Assembly (NCBI GenBank): GCA_902761735.1
Contig: CACWLL010000011.1
Coordinates: 35,201-99,200, forward strand
DNA length: 64,000 nt
Source: an uncultured bacterium
GTDB lineage: Bacteria; Cyanobacteriota; Vampirovibrionia; Gastranaerophilales; Gastranaerophilaceae
Direction of reading: 5' to 3'
Within the stretch, counting starts at the first letter, position 1. Each line of letters begins with the position of its first letter. Below, in pieces: positions 45,916 through 53,534 of this stretch. The notes below the pieces were generated by a model that was not told where the DNA came from, made no database searches, and saw nothing but the letters and a program-made list of their open reading frames with translations. The translations under genes were made by a program, and so were the position numbers.

Positions 45916-45993
45916 TAATGTGCATTAACATTAATCACTCACAATGCACTTTAATTAAAGTCATTGTGGGCGATTTTGTATCATTCGGACACA
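45916..45993 (-). promoter_or_regulatory. Repeated dyad leader element, copy B
   Basis: The best-formed copy: CACAATG-c-ACTTTAA / TTAAAGT-CATTGTG (45940-45968), a 14-pair dyad with one unpaired base, followed in the minus direction by TTAATGTTAATG. It also shares the TTTTGTATCATTC(G/A)GACACA edge with copy C. Confidence 0.8.
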
Positions 45994-45996
45994 TAG

Positions 45997-46248
45997 TTAT
46001 TGAGCGATGTAATAAGGTGTTTGTGCGTAATTATTGAAGTTCCAACGCAAGTCAAAATAAAAATCCTGCTCGTAATCCGGGGTTGGTTTTATATGAGGCG
46101 GCAGGAAGTTTTTACTTTCTTCATGTGCTTTATAAGTATTTATAGCTTGTCTTAATTCAATGTTAAATTTGGCTTTGAATTCTTCCAAAGTCAATTCCAA
46201 CTGTTCTTCGTGATTCTGTCTATTTTTTAAAATTATTTTTCTGCTCAT
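45997..46248 (-). CDS. Hypothetical phage protein
   Basis: An 83-residue protein with a helical middle (EEQLELTLEEFKAKFNIELRQAI) and an aromatic C-terminus (YEQDFYFDLRWNFNNYAQTPYYIAQ). An AGGATA site precedes the ATG. It lies between the terminator of the 46332 gene and dyad element B. There is no known family. Confidence 0.6.
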   Translation of the reverse strand: MSRKIILKNRQNHEEQLELTLEEFKAKFNIELRQAINTYKAHEESKNFLPPHIKPTPDYEQDFYFDLRWNFNNYAQTPYYIAQ

Positions 46249-46304
46249 TTTTATTATCCTATATTACTTAAATTACTCGTGTAAATTAGCCAAATGTCTA
46301 ATTA

Positions 46305-46328
46305 TAAAAAGCAGGGGATAGCCCCTGC
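46305..46328 (-). terminator. Terminator of the DUF4268-like gene
   Basis: The perfect 7-bp GC stem GCAGGGG / CCCCTGC with a 4-base loop is followed in the minus direction by TTTTTATAA. It lies three bases after the stop at 46332. Confidence 0.9.
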
Positions 46329-46331
46329 GAT

Positions 46332-47147
46332 TTATATGTATTTGAAAAATGTTTCTCTGACTTTTATGGCTAATTCAACCTGTTGTTTAGCGAATTCTGC
46401 GTATCGGTCAGGATTTGTAAAATCAACATATATCGTTCTTCTTATAAAGCAACTTTTGTTTGAATCCTTACAATCCCAAGTTAGAGTGCCAAGTTCCTTT
46501 TCAATTTCTTTTTCGTGTTCTTTAAGGTCTGCGAAGAGTTGCTTATTATCTCCAATAAATAATTCTGATGCAACATAATTATCTTTTACACTTATTGTTT
46601 GCTTGATGTAAGCACCTTTGAGTCCAATCGGTATATTTTGGTAATGTTGTGATGCCGGCTTGATTTGATAATCGCCCTCGCCCATTTCATCGCATACTTC
46701 CGAATAAACTTTCCAATAATCGTATTGAATTCCGCCTGTTTTGGTTATTGTCTTTTCACGCTTTTGCTTTTCTTTTAATTCAGGTTTCAAAAGGCATTCA
46801 AAGTCCATTTTATCGCCGTTCAAAAAAGCCTTAAAAACAAAAATTCCTAAATCGCCTGTTGAACCCTCATTGATCGTCCTTAAAACATTCATAATTCGTT
46901 CTTTTGGAGTTGTAACTATCCATGCGAAATATGGTTTTTGAGGTAATTCTAAAACTGTCGGTTCGTTTACCGCATTAACAAAAGTTTCAAAGTTTTGTGT
47001 TAATTCTGCTATTGTAACTACAACTTTCCCACTTTTGCTTTGATAATTTGCTATGGTAGAAGTTACCAATGCCGGAGTATTATCTGCTAAATACTCTGTG
47101 AAATTCTGTTTGCTCTTTAGAGCTTGTTCTGCTGTGATTGTAGTCAT
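46332..47147 (-). CDS. DUF4268-like accessory protein
   Basis: A 271-residue soluble protein. The C-terminal part (VASELFIGDNKQLFADLKEH, EIEKELGTLTWDCKDSNKSC, YAEFAKQQVELAIKVRETFF) looks like the DUF4268 domain, which elsewhere is fused to or found near nuclease and restriction-type genes; I give this from memory with moderate confidence. The N-terminal half (about 1-130) is not recognised. The start at 47147 follows an AGGAGG site; upstream in-frame ATGs lie in leader element C. It is a single-gene unit with its own leader and terminator, like a cargo gene. Confidence 0.65.
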   Translation of the reverse strand: MTTITAEQALKSKQNFTEYLADNTPALVTSTIANYQSKSGKVVVTIAELTQNFETFVNAVNEPTVLELPQKPYFAWIVTTPKERIMNVLRTINEGSTGDLGIFVFKAFLNGDKMDFECLLKPELKEKQKREKTITKTGGIQYDYWKVYSEVCDEMGEGDYQIKPASQHYQNIPIGLKGAYIKQTISVKDNYVASELFIGDNKQLFADLKEHEKEIEKELGTLTWDCKDSNKSCFIRRTIYVDFTNPDRYAEFAKQQVELAIKVRETFFKYI

Positions 47148-47160
47148 AATGACCTCCTTT

Positions 47161-47241
47161 TTAATGTGTACAAACACATTCATCACTCTAAACAGGCTTT
47201 AATTAAAGTCATTGAGCGTAGTTTTGTATCATTCAGACACA
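47161..47241 (-). promoter_or_regulatory. Repeated dyad leader element, copy C
   Basis: The divergent third copy. It keeps GCTTTAATTAAAGT (47196-47209), CTC/GAG arms, a TTTTGTATCATTCAGACACAA edge and an AATGTG/CACATT hairpin. It lies 13 bases before the start codon at 47147. Confidence 0.65.
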
Positions 47242-47242
47242 A

Positions 47243-47848
47243 TTACCAACCTTTTCCGTCAAGTCCCCGGATATTTTTTTCGGCAGTTGCTTTATTGAAA
47301 TAGTCGTTTTGAGTATCGTATATTTTTTGATATTTGGCTCTCGTTTTAGGATTAGATGTATTTTCAATCCGTCTGCGAGCTTTTGAGCTTTCTTTGTATG
47401 AATTATTATAGAAAGAGTTTAACTGTCCGTTAGACATATTTTTAATATCATTTGCGGTGTATTTCCCTCTGACATTGTGTTTTTCGTTAATGCCTAAATA
47501 ATATGCCTGTGACCTGATATCCAATCTTGCACGTGCATCATTCAAAATACCAGTTTGTTTATCGATGGCATTCCATTTTTCATCAACTCCCGGATCGGTG
47601 TCTTTCATTTTTTTAAATTCATTAACCATTTTTTCAAGTTTTTGTTGCTCATGTAAAACATTTGCTTGCTCTTTATTCATTAAATTTTTAGCATTGGTTA
47701 ATGCCCGATTCAATTCAGAGTCTGTCATTTGAGAATATTTTTCCTGATATATATCATTAAGACTGCGGAGTCTTACTTCGTGATCCTGTTGAGATGATGC
47801 ACCGCCACCTCCACCTGATCTGCCGCCTCCTGAACCACGACCGCCCAT
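47243..47848 (-). CDS. MGGRGSGGG-leader helical protein 1
   Basis: A 201-residue protein with a glycine-rich N-terminus (MGGRGSGGGRSGGGGG), then a long coiled-coil-like helical region (about 35-130) and a basic C-terminus. The MGGRGS leader is known to me from phage morphogenesis and phage-borne effector proteins, but I cannot assign a function. It lies three bases after its paralogue-leader partner at 47852, in one operon with the DUF4417 gene. The shared leader suggests a common destination, such as the virion or a common processing partner. Confidence 0.65.
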   Translation of the reverse strand: MGGRGSGGGRSGGGGGASSQQDHEVRLRSLNDIYQEKYSQMTDSELNRALTNAKNLMNKEQANVLHEQQKLEKMVNEFKKMKDTDPGVDEKWNAIDKQTGILNDARARLDIRSQAYYLGINEKHNVRGKYTANDIKNMSNGQLNSFYNNSYKESSKARRRIENTSNPKTRAKYQKIYDTQNDYFNKATAEKNIRGLDGKGW

Positions 47849-47851
47849 ATA

Positions 47852-48511
47852 TTAGTCTCCTTTCATTTTTGGTATATCTATATCAATCCAATTCTTTTCA
47901 CTCGTTCCCCAAGTAATTTTACGACCTGACTGTTTTGATAATTTTTTAATTACTTTATCAATCTGCTTTCCACTTGATGATTTAAGTTCTTGCCAATCGT
48001 AATCTTCCTCATAACGAGCGTGTGAAGGGTTTTTCCATTTGCCTAAATATCTGATTTGAACACTAACGGAATTTCCATAATCTTCAACCCTGAAGTCTGA
48101 ATTTGAAATATATCCGTCTGATTCAACACCTCGCCTTAAATTATATTTAAGGTCTGAAACGGTGCTATCCATAGACATTTTAGGTTTTGTTCTTCTTGGA
48201 TCTTTTTCTTTCTTTTCAGGTTTAATTCCGTTTTTCTTATTTTCAGCACGTTTTGCACGAGCCTTTGCAAGAGCATCAAGTCTTTTTTGTTTTAGATCCG
48301 CTTGTTTTTTAGCATCTAATTCCTTAATTCTCTCTTCAATATCGTGCATTGCTTTAACACGTTGTTCAACAGATAAATTAGAATTGCCTGAAATACTGTT
48401 ATATAAATTAATTAGTTCGTTTTTATCGGTGATGCCTTCACCAGTCGGGATTTTTTTAGCAGCACTTCCACCGCCACCGCCTTTACCACCGCCGGAACCT
48501 CTTCCGCCCAT
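47852..48511 (-). CDS. MGGRGSGGG-leader basic protein 2
   Basis: A 219-residue protein opening MGGRGSGGGKGGGGGSAAKK, nearly identical in leader to its downstream neighbour. A very basic helical stretch (about 70-115, AKKQADLKQKRLDALAKARA) then leads to a C-terminal alpha/beta domain (SVSVQIRYLGKW, DYDWQELKSSSGKQIDKVIKKL). The tails of the two proteins are unrelated, so only the leader is shared. It may bind nucleic acid through the basic region. The function is unknown. Confidence 0.65.
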   Translation of the reverse strand: MGGRGSGGGKGGGGGSAAKKIPTGEGITDKNELINLYNSISGNSNLSVEQRVKAMHDIEERIKELDAKKQADLKQKRLDALAKARAKRAENKKNGIKPEKKEKDPRRTKPKMSMDSTVSDLKYNLRRGVESDGYISNSDFRVEDYGNSVSVQIRYLGKWKNPSHARYEEDYDWQELKSSSGKQIDKVIKKLSKQSGRKITWGTSEKNWIDIDIPKMKGD

Positions 48512-48513
48512 AG

Positions 48514-49101
48514 TTAGTGTCCTTTCTTTTTTATATCGTTAAATTTATTCATGTACGGCTCGAACCAACGAACCAAAATCTCTTTCGGTTCAAGTCGTTT
48601 TATCATTTCTTTAAAGCCATCCAAGAATAATTTTTTAGCATACTCATCATTAAGCACACCGACCGTTCCGACAGCCACCACAGAGCCTTTTTCAACACCT
48701 AAAAAGGCAAAGTCGTAACTATCCTCGGTAGACCAACTTATGGTTGGAATAACTTTAATTCCATGAGCTTGCCAAAATGCGGCACACCATCTGTTTCTAT
48801 AAACCTGCCATATTTGGAATGCTTTTGGGTATGTTGTGTACATTGAAAAATCAGGAGACAAAACCCCGTCATATTTTCTTAATTCAGGAATTTGCGAGTC
48901 TGCCCATTTCCAACAACGCTCGAATCTGTAATCATCAAGAAAGAAATGTGCCGTTCCTTTTCTGTTTTTGTCCACCCGATATGGGATGAGTTCTTTTATA
49001 TCGAACTCATCCTTTCTGATGTCGGGTATCCCCAGTGGGTTAGAGGAGCGAAAAAATCCCTTTTCAACGTTCTGAACATTTAATAAATCTCGCCAAGTCA
49101 T
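48514..49101 (-). CDS. DUF4417-family phage protein
   Basis: A 195-residue protein with the DUF4417 pattern: GIPDIRKDEFDIKELIPY, HFFLDDYRFERCWKWADSQI, LSPDFSMYTTYPKAFQIW, VYRNRWCAAFWQAHGIKVIPTISW. Such proteins are widespread in phages and mobile elements and have no established function. It is first of a three-gene unit with the two MGGRGS-leader proteins. It begins ten bases after the 49112 gene. Confidence 0.8.
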   Translation of the reverse strand: MTWRDLLNVQNVEKGFFRSSNPLGIPDIRKDEFDIKELIPYRVDKNRKGTAHFFLDDYRFERCWKWADSQIPELRKYDGVLSPDFSMYTTYPKAFQIWQVYRNRWCAAFWQAHGIKVIPTISWSTEDSYDFAFLGVEKGSVVAVGTVGVLNDEYAKKLFLDGFKEMIKRLEPKEILVRWFEPYMNKFNDIKKKGH

Positions 49102-49111
49102 TGAATCCTCC

Positions 49112-49402
49112 TTATGCTCTTAAATTTTGAACTTCACCTAACAAATAATTAGCAAAGGTTTCAATAGCTGTTACACCCTGATCGAAACAATAATCGTCAA
49201 CTTCAGTCGGTGTTTCTTTAATCTTGGCTTTTAATTTATACAAACTGTCGATTGCCGGCTGAGTGTATTTTGCAAGATTTTCATACAACTTTGTAATTGA
49301 TGTCGGAACATTCTTTTTCAAAAGTTTCAAAATAAACGGTTGAATCAATGTCCACAAAAAACTAAAATCTTTCCAAGACTTAACAAACGCAAATAAATTC
49401 AT
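49112..49402 (-). CDS. Small amphipathic protein next to the endolysin
   Basis: A 96-residue protein with a hydrophobic-amphipathic N-terminal half (LFAFVKSWKDFSFLWTLIQPFILKLL) and a helical C-terminal half. It overlaps the end of the amidase gene by 23 bases. The position beside the endolysin suggests a holin-like or structural helper role, but no clear transmembrane pair is present, so this stays tentative. Confidence 0.6.
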   Translation of the reverse strand: MNLFAFVKSWKDFSFLWTLIQPFILKLLKKNVPTSITKLYENLAKYTQPAIDSLYKLKAKIKETPTEVDDYCFDQGVTAIETFANYLLGEVQNLRA

Positions 49403-50102
49403 AGTAACTTCCTTTCTTTTCTAATTTATACTTTCCTTCTTTTATCTTCTTTCTGTACCATTCGGCTTTGTTTCGCAGATAACCGCCAATCCTGATTATT
49501 TGTAGATTTGGCAAATACGGCAGATAAGTAATATCAATTTTGCCTTCAGGTTTTGCTTTTTTACTGTCAAATTCATTGTGGGTAAATACTGAATTTTCCT
49601 TAATAATAATTCCGTATTTAATAGTTAAATAAGCAGTTAAACAGCACAGAGTTTCAACTTGCTTCTGTGTTATAGGGTATTTTGTTTCTTTTTTGTGCAG
49701 GCTGAAACCTGCCATTCCGCAAACAGATAAACCGATGCATCCTGTGTTTCCACCTCCGCAATGTGCCGCATAATTCCCGTCTTTACAGTTTAAATTATCT
49801 TCAGGTTTATGTGTCCCCGGATAAATTCGACCATTAGAATCTATTAAAAAATGGTATGCTTTTATATCGGTGTTGCAGGGTGAATTACTGCCCGCTGTCC
49901 AATGGAGGCAGATTTTGTTGAGTGATGTCATTTGGGGTATTGTTTCATCCTCGTTATATGAAACAGCGTACTCTTTATTCTCTTCTCTTTCAGCTTGTAT
50001 TAAAGGTTTATAACCTTGTTCTAAAGCCTGTTCAGGAGTAATATCTCCCAACTCATAATTGTTCAACATATTTCCATGAATAAGTTTGTGATAAACAGTC
50101 AT
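49380..50102 (-). CDS. N-acetylmuramoyl-L-alanine amidase (endolysin)
   Basis: A 240-residue amidase_2/PGRP-type zinc enzyme that cuts the lactyl-amide bond of peptidoglycan at lysis. Zinc ligands are visible as His67 in LHWTAG, His175 in THNEFD and Asp190 in GKIDI. The core also has YHFLIDSNGRIY and the CIGLSVCGM strand. There is no signal peptide, so it would need a holin. An N-terminal extension of about 60 residues (GDITPEQALEQGYKPL) is unassigned. It lies directly downstream of the fibre locus. Confidence 0.88.
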   Translation of the reverse strand: MTVYHKLIHGNMLNNYELGDITPEQALEQGYKPLIQAEREENKEYAVSYNEDETIPQMTSLNKICLHWTAGSNSPCNTDIKAYHFLIDSNGRIYPGTHKPEDNLNCKDGNYAAHCGGGNTGCIGLSVCGMAGFSLHKKETKYPITQKQVETLCCLTAYLTIKYGIIIKENSVFTHNEFDSKKAKPEGKIDITYLPYLPNLQIIRIGGYLRNKAEWYRKKIKEGKYKLEKKGSYYEFICVC

Positions 50103-50104
50103 AA

Positions 50105-51514
50105 TTAGCTCCCTTCTAAAATATTTATTAATTCTTCGGTTCTTTTATGCTCATCAGGTGTAACTGAAAAATTGCCGTCAATATTCGTATTTCTGTAATA
50201 TTTTTGTTTTACTCCATTAATAAGAGGTAATACTTCAATATAGTCAGAATTATTAGAAATAGAATTTATTTTTATGGGAAATTGTGTTGTTAAATTTTTA
50301 TCAAAATATAATGAATAATCTTGTTTGGGATAGGCAACAGAATATAAATTTTGGTTATTACTATTATTTGAAACCATAACAGCACAAGTTCTATCCTTTT
50401 CTGTCATTGTACTTATTGCACCATCAATCTGAGTAATATCGCCATCAAAAGTTAATTGCTTTAAACTGTTATTAGATAACTGCCAATAAACATTTCCTCT
50501 ATTTAATCCGATAGCAACTCCAGAGCTTTGCCCACAGGCATCTGTCCAACCAGTATCAGTTCCAACTTGCTGAATGCTTGAACCATATGATGAACAGTAT
50601 AATTTACCAGTTGATGTGATTGCATTTTGAGACCCACAAAGTTTTACCCAAGTTTGTGTATTATCTAAAAGTTTTGCTTGTCGTGAGCCACTTAAATAAT
50701 ATAAAGCACCATTACAAATTGCCAAACCATAACTATCTCCTGAAACGGCAGTAAAGCCTGTTTCATCGCTTAATAGTGTCGTGTCCCCTGAATTTATATT
50801 TATATAATATACTTTTCCATCTTTAATACCATATCCACTTATACCATAGCTTAAACAGCATACGTCAGTCCAAGTTCCGCTATTATCAACAACCGTATAG
50901 GTATAAGTTGAATATATTGCTTTACATAAAGCACCATTTCTTATTCCATAAGTCCCTGAATAATAGTAGCTTGCTAATTTTGTCCATACTCCTGTATCAT
51001 CTACAAGTTTAACCGTTGCAGTTCCGTTTGTCGAAAGACTATAATAATATAGAGAACCATTCGCTCTAATTGCAAAGCCATTTGAACCTGTTGAAGAATA
51101 GCCTATCCAATCAGTTATATCGCAATTGCATTTTATATAATTATCTGAACTTGTTTGTCTGATGTAAAAACAGCCATCCAAAATATATGAAATGTAACTT
51201 CCCATATAATTAGTTGCAAAATTTTTAACCAATGTTTTGAAATTTGCACTCATTAAATTATATGTTCCATCAGTATTCCATCGTACAAAATAACATTTCC
51301 CTTCATTTTGGTTAGTCCAACCAATAGCTTTTTTTATGAGTGGTTTTAAATCAACATTTGAACCACCGCCACTTCCGACAGTAATACTGTTTATACAATT
51401 TGCTAAATTTGAACTATTTTTGTCAGATGGAATATTCGCACCTTTACTTGTACAAACATCGTAAGCGTTTGCAATATTATTTTTAATTCTTTGAATTTCA
51501 CTTGCTATTGTCAT
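50105..51514 (-). CDS. Probable receptor-binding tail protein with propeller-like repeats
   Basis: A 469-residue protein. The N-terminus (IASEIQRIKNNIANAYDVC...) is a short virion-attachment-type helix. From about 125 to 360 there are about six repeats of 40-45 residues with D-x-T-G-x-W-T and Y-G-I-x-x-G-x-L-Y-Y elements (DDTGVWTKL, DNSGTWTDV, DETGFTAVS, DNTQTWVKL, TDTGWTDAC), which fit blades of an RCC1-like beta-propeller. It sits between the fibre genes and the endolysin, where host-recognition proteins are expected. Host receptor binding is an inference. Confidence 0.65.
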   Translation of the reverse strand: MTIASEIQRIKNNIANAYDVCTSKGANIPSDKNSSNLANCINSITVGSGGGSNVDLKPLIKKAIGWTNQNEGKCYFVRWNTDGTYNLMSANFKTLVKNFATNYMGSYISYILDGCFYIRQTSSDNYIKCNCDITDWIGYSSTGSNGFAIRANGSLYYYSLSTNGTATVKLVDDTGVWTKLASYYYSGTYGIRNGALCKAIYSTYTYTVVDNSGTWTDVCCLSYGISGYGIKDGKVYYININSGDTTLLSDETGFTAVSGDSYGLAICNGALYYLSGSRQAKLLDNTQTWVKLCGSQNAITSTGKLYCSSYGSSIQQVGTDTGWTDACGQSSGVAIGLNRGNVYWQLSNNSLKQLTFDGDITQIDGAISTMTEKDRTCAVMVSNNSNNQNLYSVAYPKQDYSLYFDKNLTTQFPIKINSISNNSDYIEVLPLINGVKQKYYRNTNIDGNFSVTPDEHKRTEELINILEGS

Positions 51515-51955
51515 TTATACCTCACTTAAAAGTGTTTCTATGTTTCCGATTAAGTCATATATGCACTTTGCACTTGCATATTGAGAATTTGTACTTGATG
51601 CAGATATCGAAGTTACAAGATTAGATTTTGTCTGATATTGACTATGCGTGTGCGTAGGATTTGAACCTAAATTATCTGTAAAACTGCTCAATGTTGTAGG
51701 TACAGTTGGAATGGTAGGTTTATTTAACAAGTCGTTATAACTGCCTGATGTAGCAACAGCAGATAAATCAGAAGATAAAGCAAAAACTGAATAATCTATC
51801 TCTGAACCATCCTCAAGACCACCTACTTTTATAACTCCAGTTCCTGTACCGATATAAAGTTCTTTTGTATCGGTACACCACAAAGGCATTCCGACATCAG
51901 CAGAATTTGGAAGATTTTGTTTTAATCCTCGTTTGAATTGTATTTTATTCGCCAT
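51515..51955 (-). CDS. Tail-fibre paralogue with KRG...LP...DT.ELYIGTG head
   Basis: A 146-residue protein whose first 45 residues (IQFKRGLKQNLPNSADVGMPLWCTDTKELYIGTG) form the short beta motif found at the N-terminus of several phage fibre and tropism proteins. It is shared with the genes at 52328 and 52774. The remainder has a THTHSQYQTKSNL segment typical of fibre stalks. The start is the ATG at 51955; an in-frame TTG precedes it by two codons. It overlaps the preceding gene. Confidence 0.7.
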   Translation of the reverse strand: MANKIQFKRGLKQNLPNSADVGMPLWCTDTKELYIGTGTGVIKVGGLEDGSEIDYSVFALSSDLSAVATSGSYNDLLNKPTIPTVPTTLSSFTDNLGSNPTHTHSQYQTKSNLVTSISASSTNSQYASAKCIYDLIGNIETLLSEV

Positions 51956-52328
51956 ATTCAACCACTCTTTCTCTTGCCGCTTGGCGTTTTGTAAGTAAAT
52001 CTAAATATTGCTCGTTTGTTAGCGATGTTGTTTGACCTAAAGCCAACTGATCTCGATGTCTGATTACAAGCCAATCCGTATCTTTTAAATAATTTTTTGA
52101 TTCACTATTAGTATTAATAAGATTAGTAATTGCCTTTGTTTTACGCACATATTTGCCGTTCAAAAACACATAATTATCTGAATCTTCAATTTTCCCATTG
52201 ATATATAATATTCGTTCTCTTGGGATATTTCCCGAATATGTAATCACTCTAATATTATCCTCGCCAATATTAGGTTCATAATCACAAACACCAACCAGTT
52301 GTTCATTTTCAATTAATAGATAATTCAT
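51945..52328 (-). CDS. Tail-fibre-associated protein
   Basis: A 127-residue protein. NYLLIENEQLVGVCDYEPNIGEDNIRVITYSG and the C-terminal helix (SLTNEQYLDLLTKRQAARERVV) resemble tail-fibre assembly or chaperone-type proteins, with an N-terminal beta part and a short helix. The start at 52328 overlaps the upstream stop (TAATG) and has a GGAGG site. It lies between two paralogous fibre genes, supporting a role in fibre assembly; this is inference. Confidence 0.6.
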   Translation of the reverse strand: MNYLLIENEQLVGVCDYEPNIGEDNIRVITYSGNIPRERILYINGKIEDSDNYVFLNGKYVRKTKAITNLINTNSESKNYLKDTDWLVIRHRDQLALGQTTSLTNEQYLDLLTKRQAARERVVEYGE

Positions 52329-52774
52329 TATTTCCTCCACACCGCAAGCCAATTACAGGCAGGATTTGCTCTTTGTTCAGAGTTATAACAAGTAATTGAA
52401 ATTCGGCTTGCCTCATATCCGTAATAGCAATATGTCGAATCGTCTCCGTTAACATCACCGCTGTAGTGCAAAGTCCTTACACTTGGTATAAACGCAACAA
52501 GATTCCCCATAGAATAACCACCCGGTGGATATACATAGGTTACAGTACCTGTGTTAGCTCCTGAAGTAACAACAAATTGATTAGCAACATTTACAAAGGA
52601 ATATGCATGTAAGCCATCAACAGTATCGGCATCGAAAGTATGGATAAGTTTAACTCCGCTTCCTGTGCCAATAAAAAGTTCCTGTGTATCTTCGCACCAA
52701 AGAGGCATTCCGCTCGGAGCAGAACTTGGAAGATTTGCTTTTTTACCTCTTCTTATGCGGATATTTGTCGGCAT
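52328..52774 (-). CDS. Tail-fibre paralogue with variable C-terminal domain
   Basis: A 148-residue protein sharing the head motif IRIRRGKKANLPSSAPSG...DTQELFIGTG with its neighbours. The distal part (GVNANQF-like stalk, then YPPGGYSMGNLVAFIPSV, SRISITCYNSEQRANPACNW) is a beta-rich tip with two cysteines, unlike the other two paralogues. It is translationally coupled at both ends. It is probably an exchangeable fibre or adhesin tip. Confidence 0.7.
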   Translation of the reverse strand: MPTNIRIRRGKKANLPSSAPSGMPLWCEDTQELFIGTGSGVKLIHTFDADTVDGLHAYSFVNVANQFVVTSGANTGTVTYVYPPGGYSMGNLVAFIPSVRTLHYSGDVNGDDSTYCYYGYEASRISITCYNSEQRANPACNWLAVWRK

Positions 52775-53457
52775 TAGAATAAACCTCCATCAAAGTTGCC
52801 ATCAAAAGGTGCAATAAAACCAATTCCTGATTCATCAGGCAAAACACATAAAAGCATACCGCCCTGATTATCTAATGACGGAACGTCTGCCAAATCTGTT
52901 ATTGACGAAACAAAACTCGGTTTATTCTGAATTCCTGACCAATCAACAAGAGTGTCGAGGTTGTTAAATTCAGATATTTTCACCCACTTTGTACCGTTAT
53001 AAACATATTCAGCACCACCACCTGCACCGACTGTTGAATCTGCTGATGCATCAACAACAAGTGCGTGTAAACCTGAAAAAGCATTTAACGCATCACGAGC
53101 CGTAATATTATCAACGACTGCCGCTTCCTTAAATACATTCGGGATTTGAGCGTTTGGAATTTTACCTGAAGAGTCCAATGTCGCAATTCCGTTTGCTTTT
53201 GCTTTTTGAAGTGCAATTCTGTTATCCACCGCCGATGCAAAATCTGTTACTTGAGACGATGGGTGCGTATGTGTTTTCTCTGCTTTTTGTAATAAGAAGT
53301 TTGCAAGTTGTGCCGCATTTGCAAATTCTGTCAATGCGTTGCCTTCACCGTTTCCGACATAAAACTTCTTTGTGTCGGTGGTGAATAAAAGTTCGCCCGG
53401 TCTTGCCTCCACAGGCAAATTTTCTGAAAGACCACGTTTAATTTGTAAGTATCCCAT
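52774..53457 (-). CDS. Tail-fibre paralogue with long stalk
   Basis: A 227-residue fibre protein. The head LQIKRGLSENLPVEARPGELLFTTDTKKFYVGNG is shared with the next two fibre genes. Then come a helical stalk (AAQLANFLLQKAEKTHTH), GIATLDSSGKIPNAQIPNVF, and a tip with VWNGTKW-like YVYNGTKWVKISEF, ending in FDGNFDGGLF. The LDSSGKIPNAQIP pattern is common in phage fibres. It overlaps the following gene by one base. Confidence 0.75.
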   Translation of the reverse strand: MGYLQIKRGLSENLPVEARPGELLFTTDTKKFYVGNGEGNALTEFANAAQLANFLLQKAEKTHTHPSSQVTDFASAVDNRIALQKAKANGIATLDSSGKIPNAQIPNVFKEAAVVDNITARDALNAFSGLHALVVDASADSTVGAGGGAEYVYNGTKWVKISEFNNLDTLVDWSGIQNKPSFVSSITDLADVPSLDNQGGMLLCVLPDESGIGFIAPFDGNFDGGLF

Positions 53458-53478
53458 TTTATTTCCTTTCTTTGTCTT

Positions 53479-53533
53479 GAATTGTCGGCGTTAAACGGGT
53501 ATCGCTAACGCTTGCACCCTCTGCCGACAATTC
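53479..53533. repeat. Intergenic hairpin inside the fibre locus
   Basis: The perfect 11-bp arms GAATTGTCGGC and GCCGACAATTC enclose a second inner stem GCGTTA / TAACGC. The hairpin sits directly after the stop of the gphH-like fibre gene. No T-tract follows on either strand, so it is not a standard terminator. Confidence 0.8.
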
Positions 53534-53534
53534 G

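Noticed and set aside
50105..53457. A diversity-generating retroelement acting on the fibre genes, suggested by the Mtd-like head motif.
   Set aside because: No reverse transcriptase or template repeat is visible in the window; the head motif is common in fibres without such systems.
53479..53533. Inverted arms in the fibre locus as a Gin/Cin-type invertase site.
   Set aside because: The arms are only 11 bp and 33 bp apart, and no invertase gene is present in the window.
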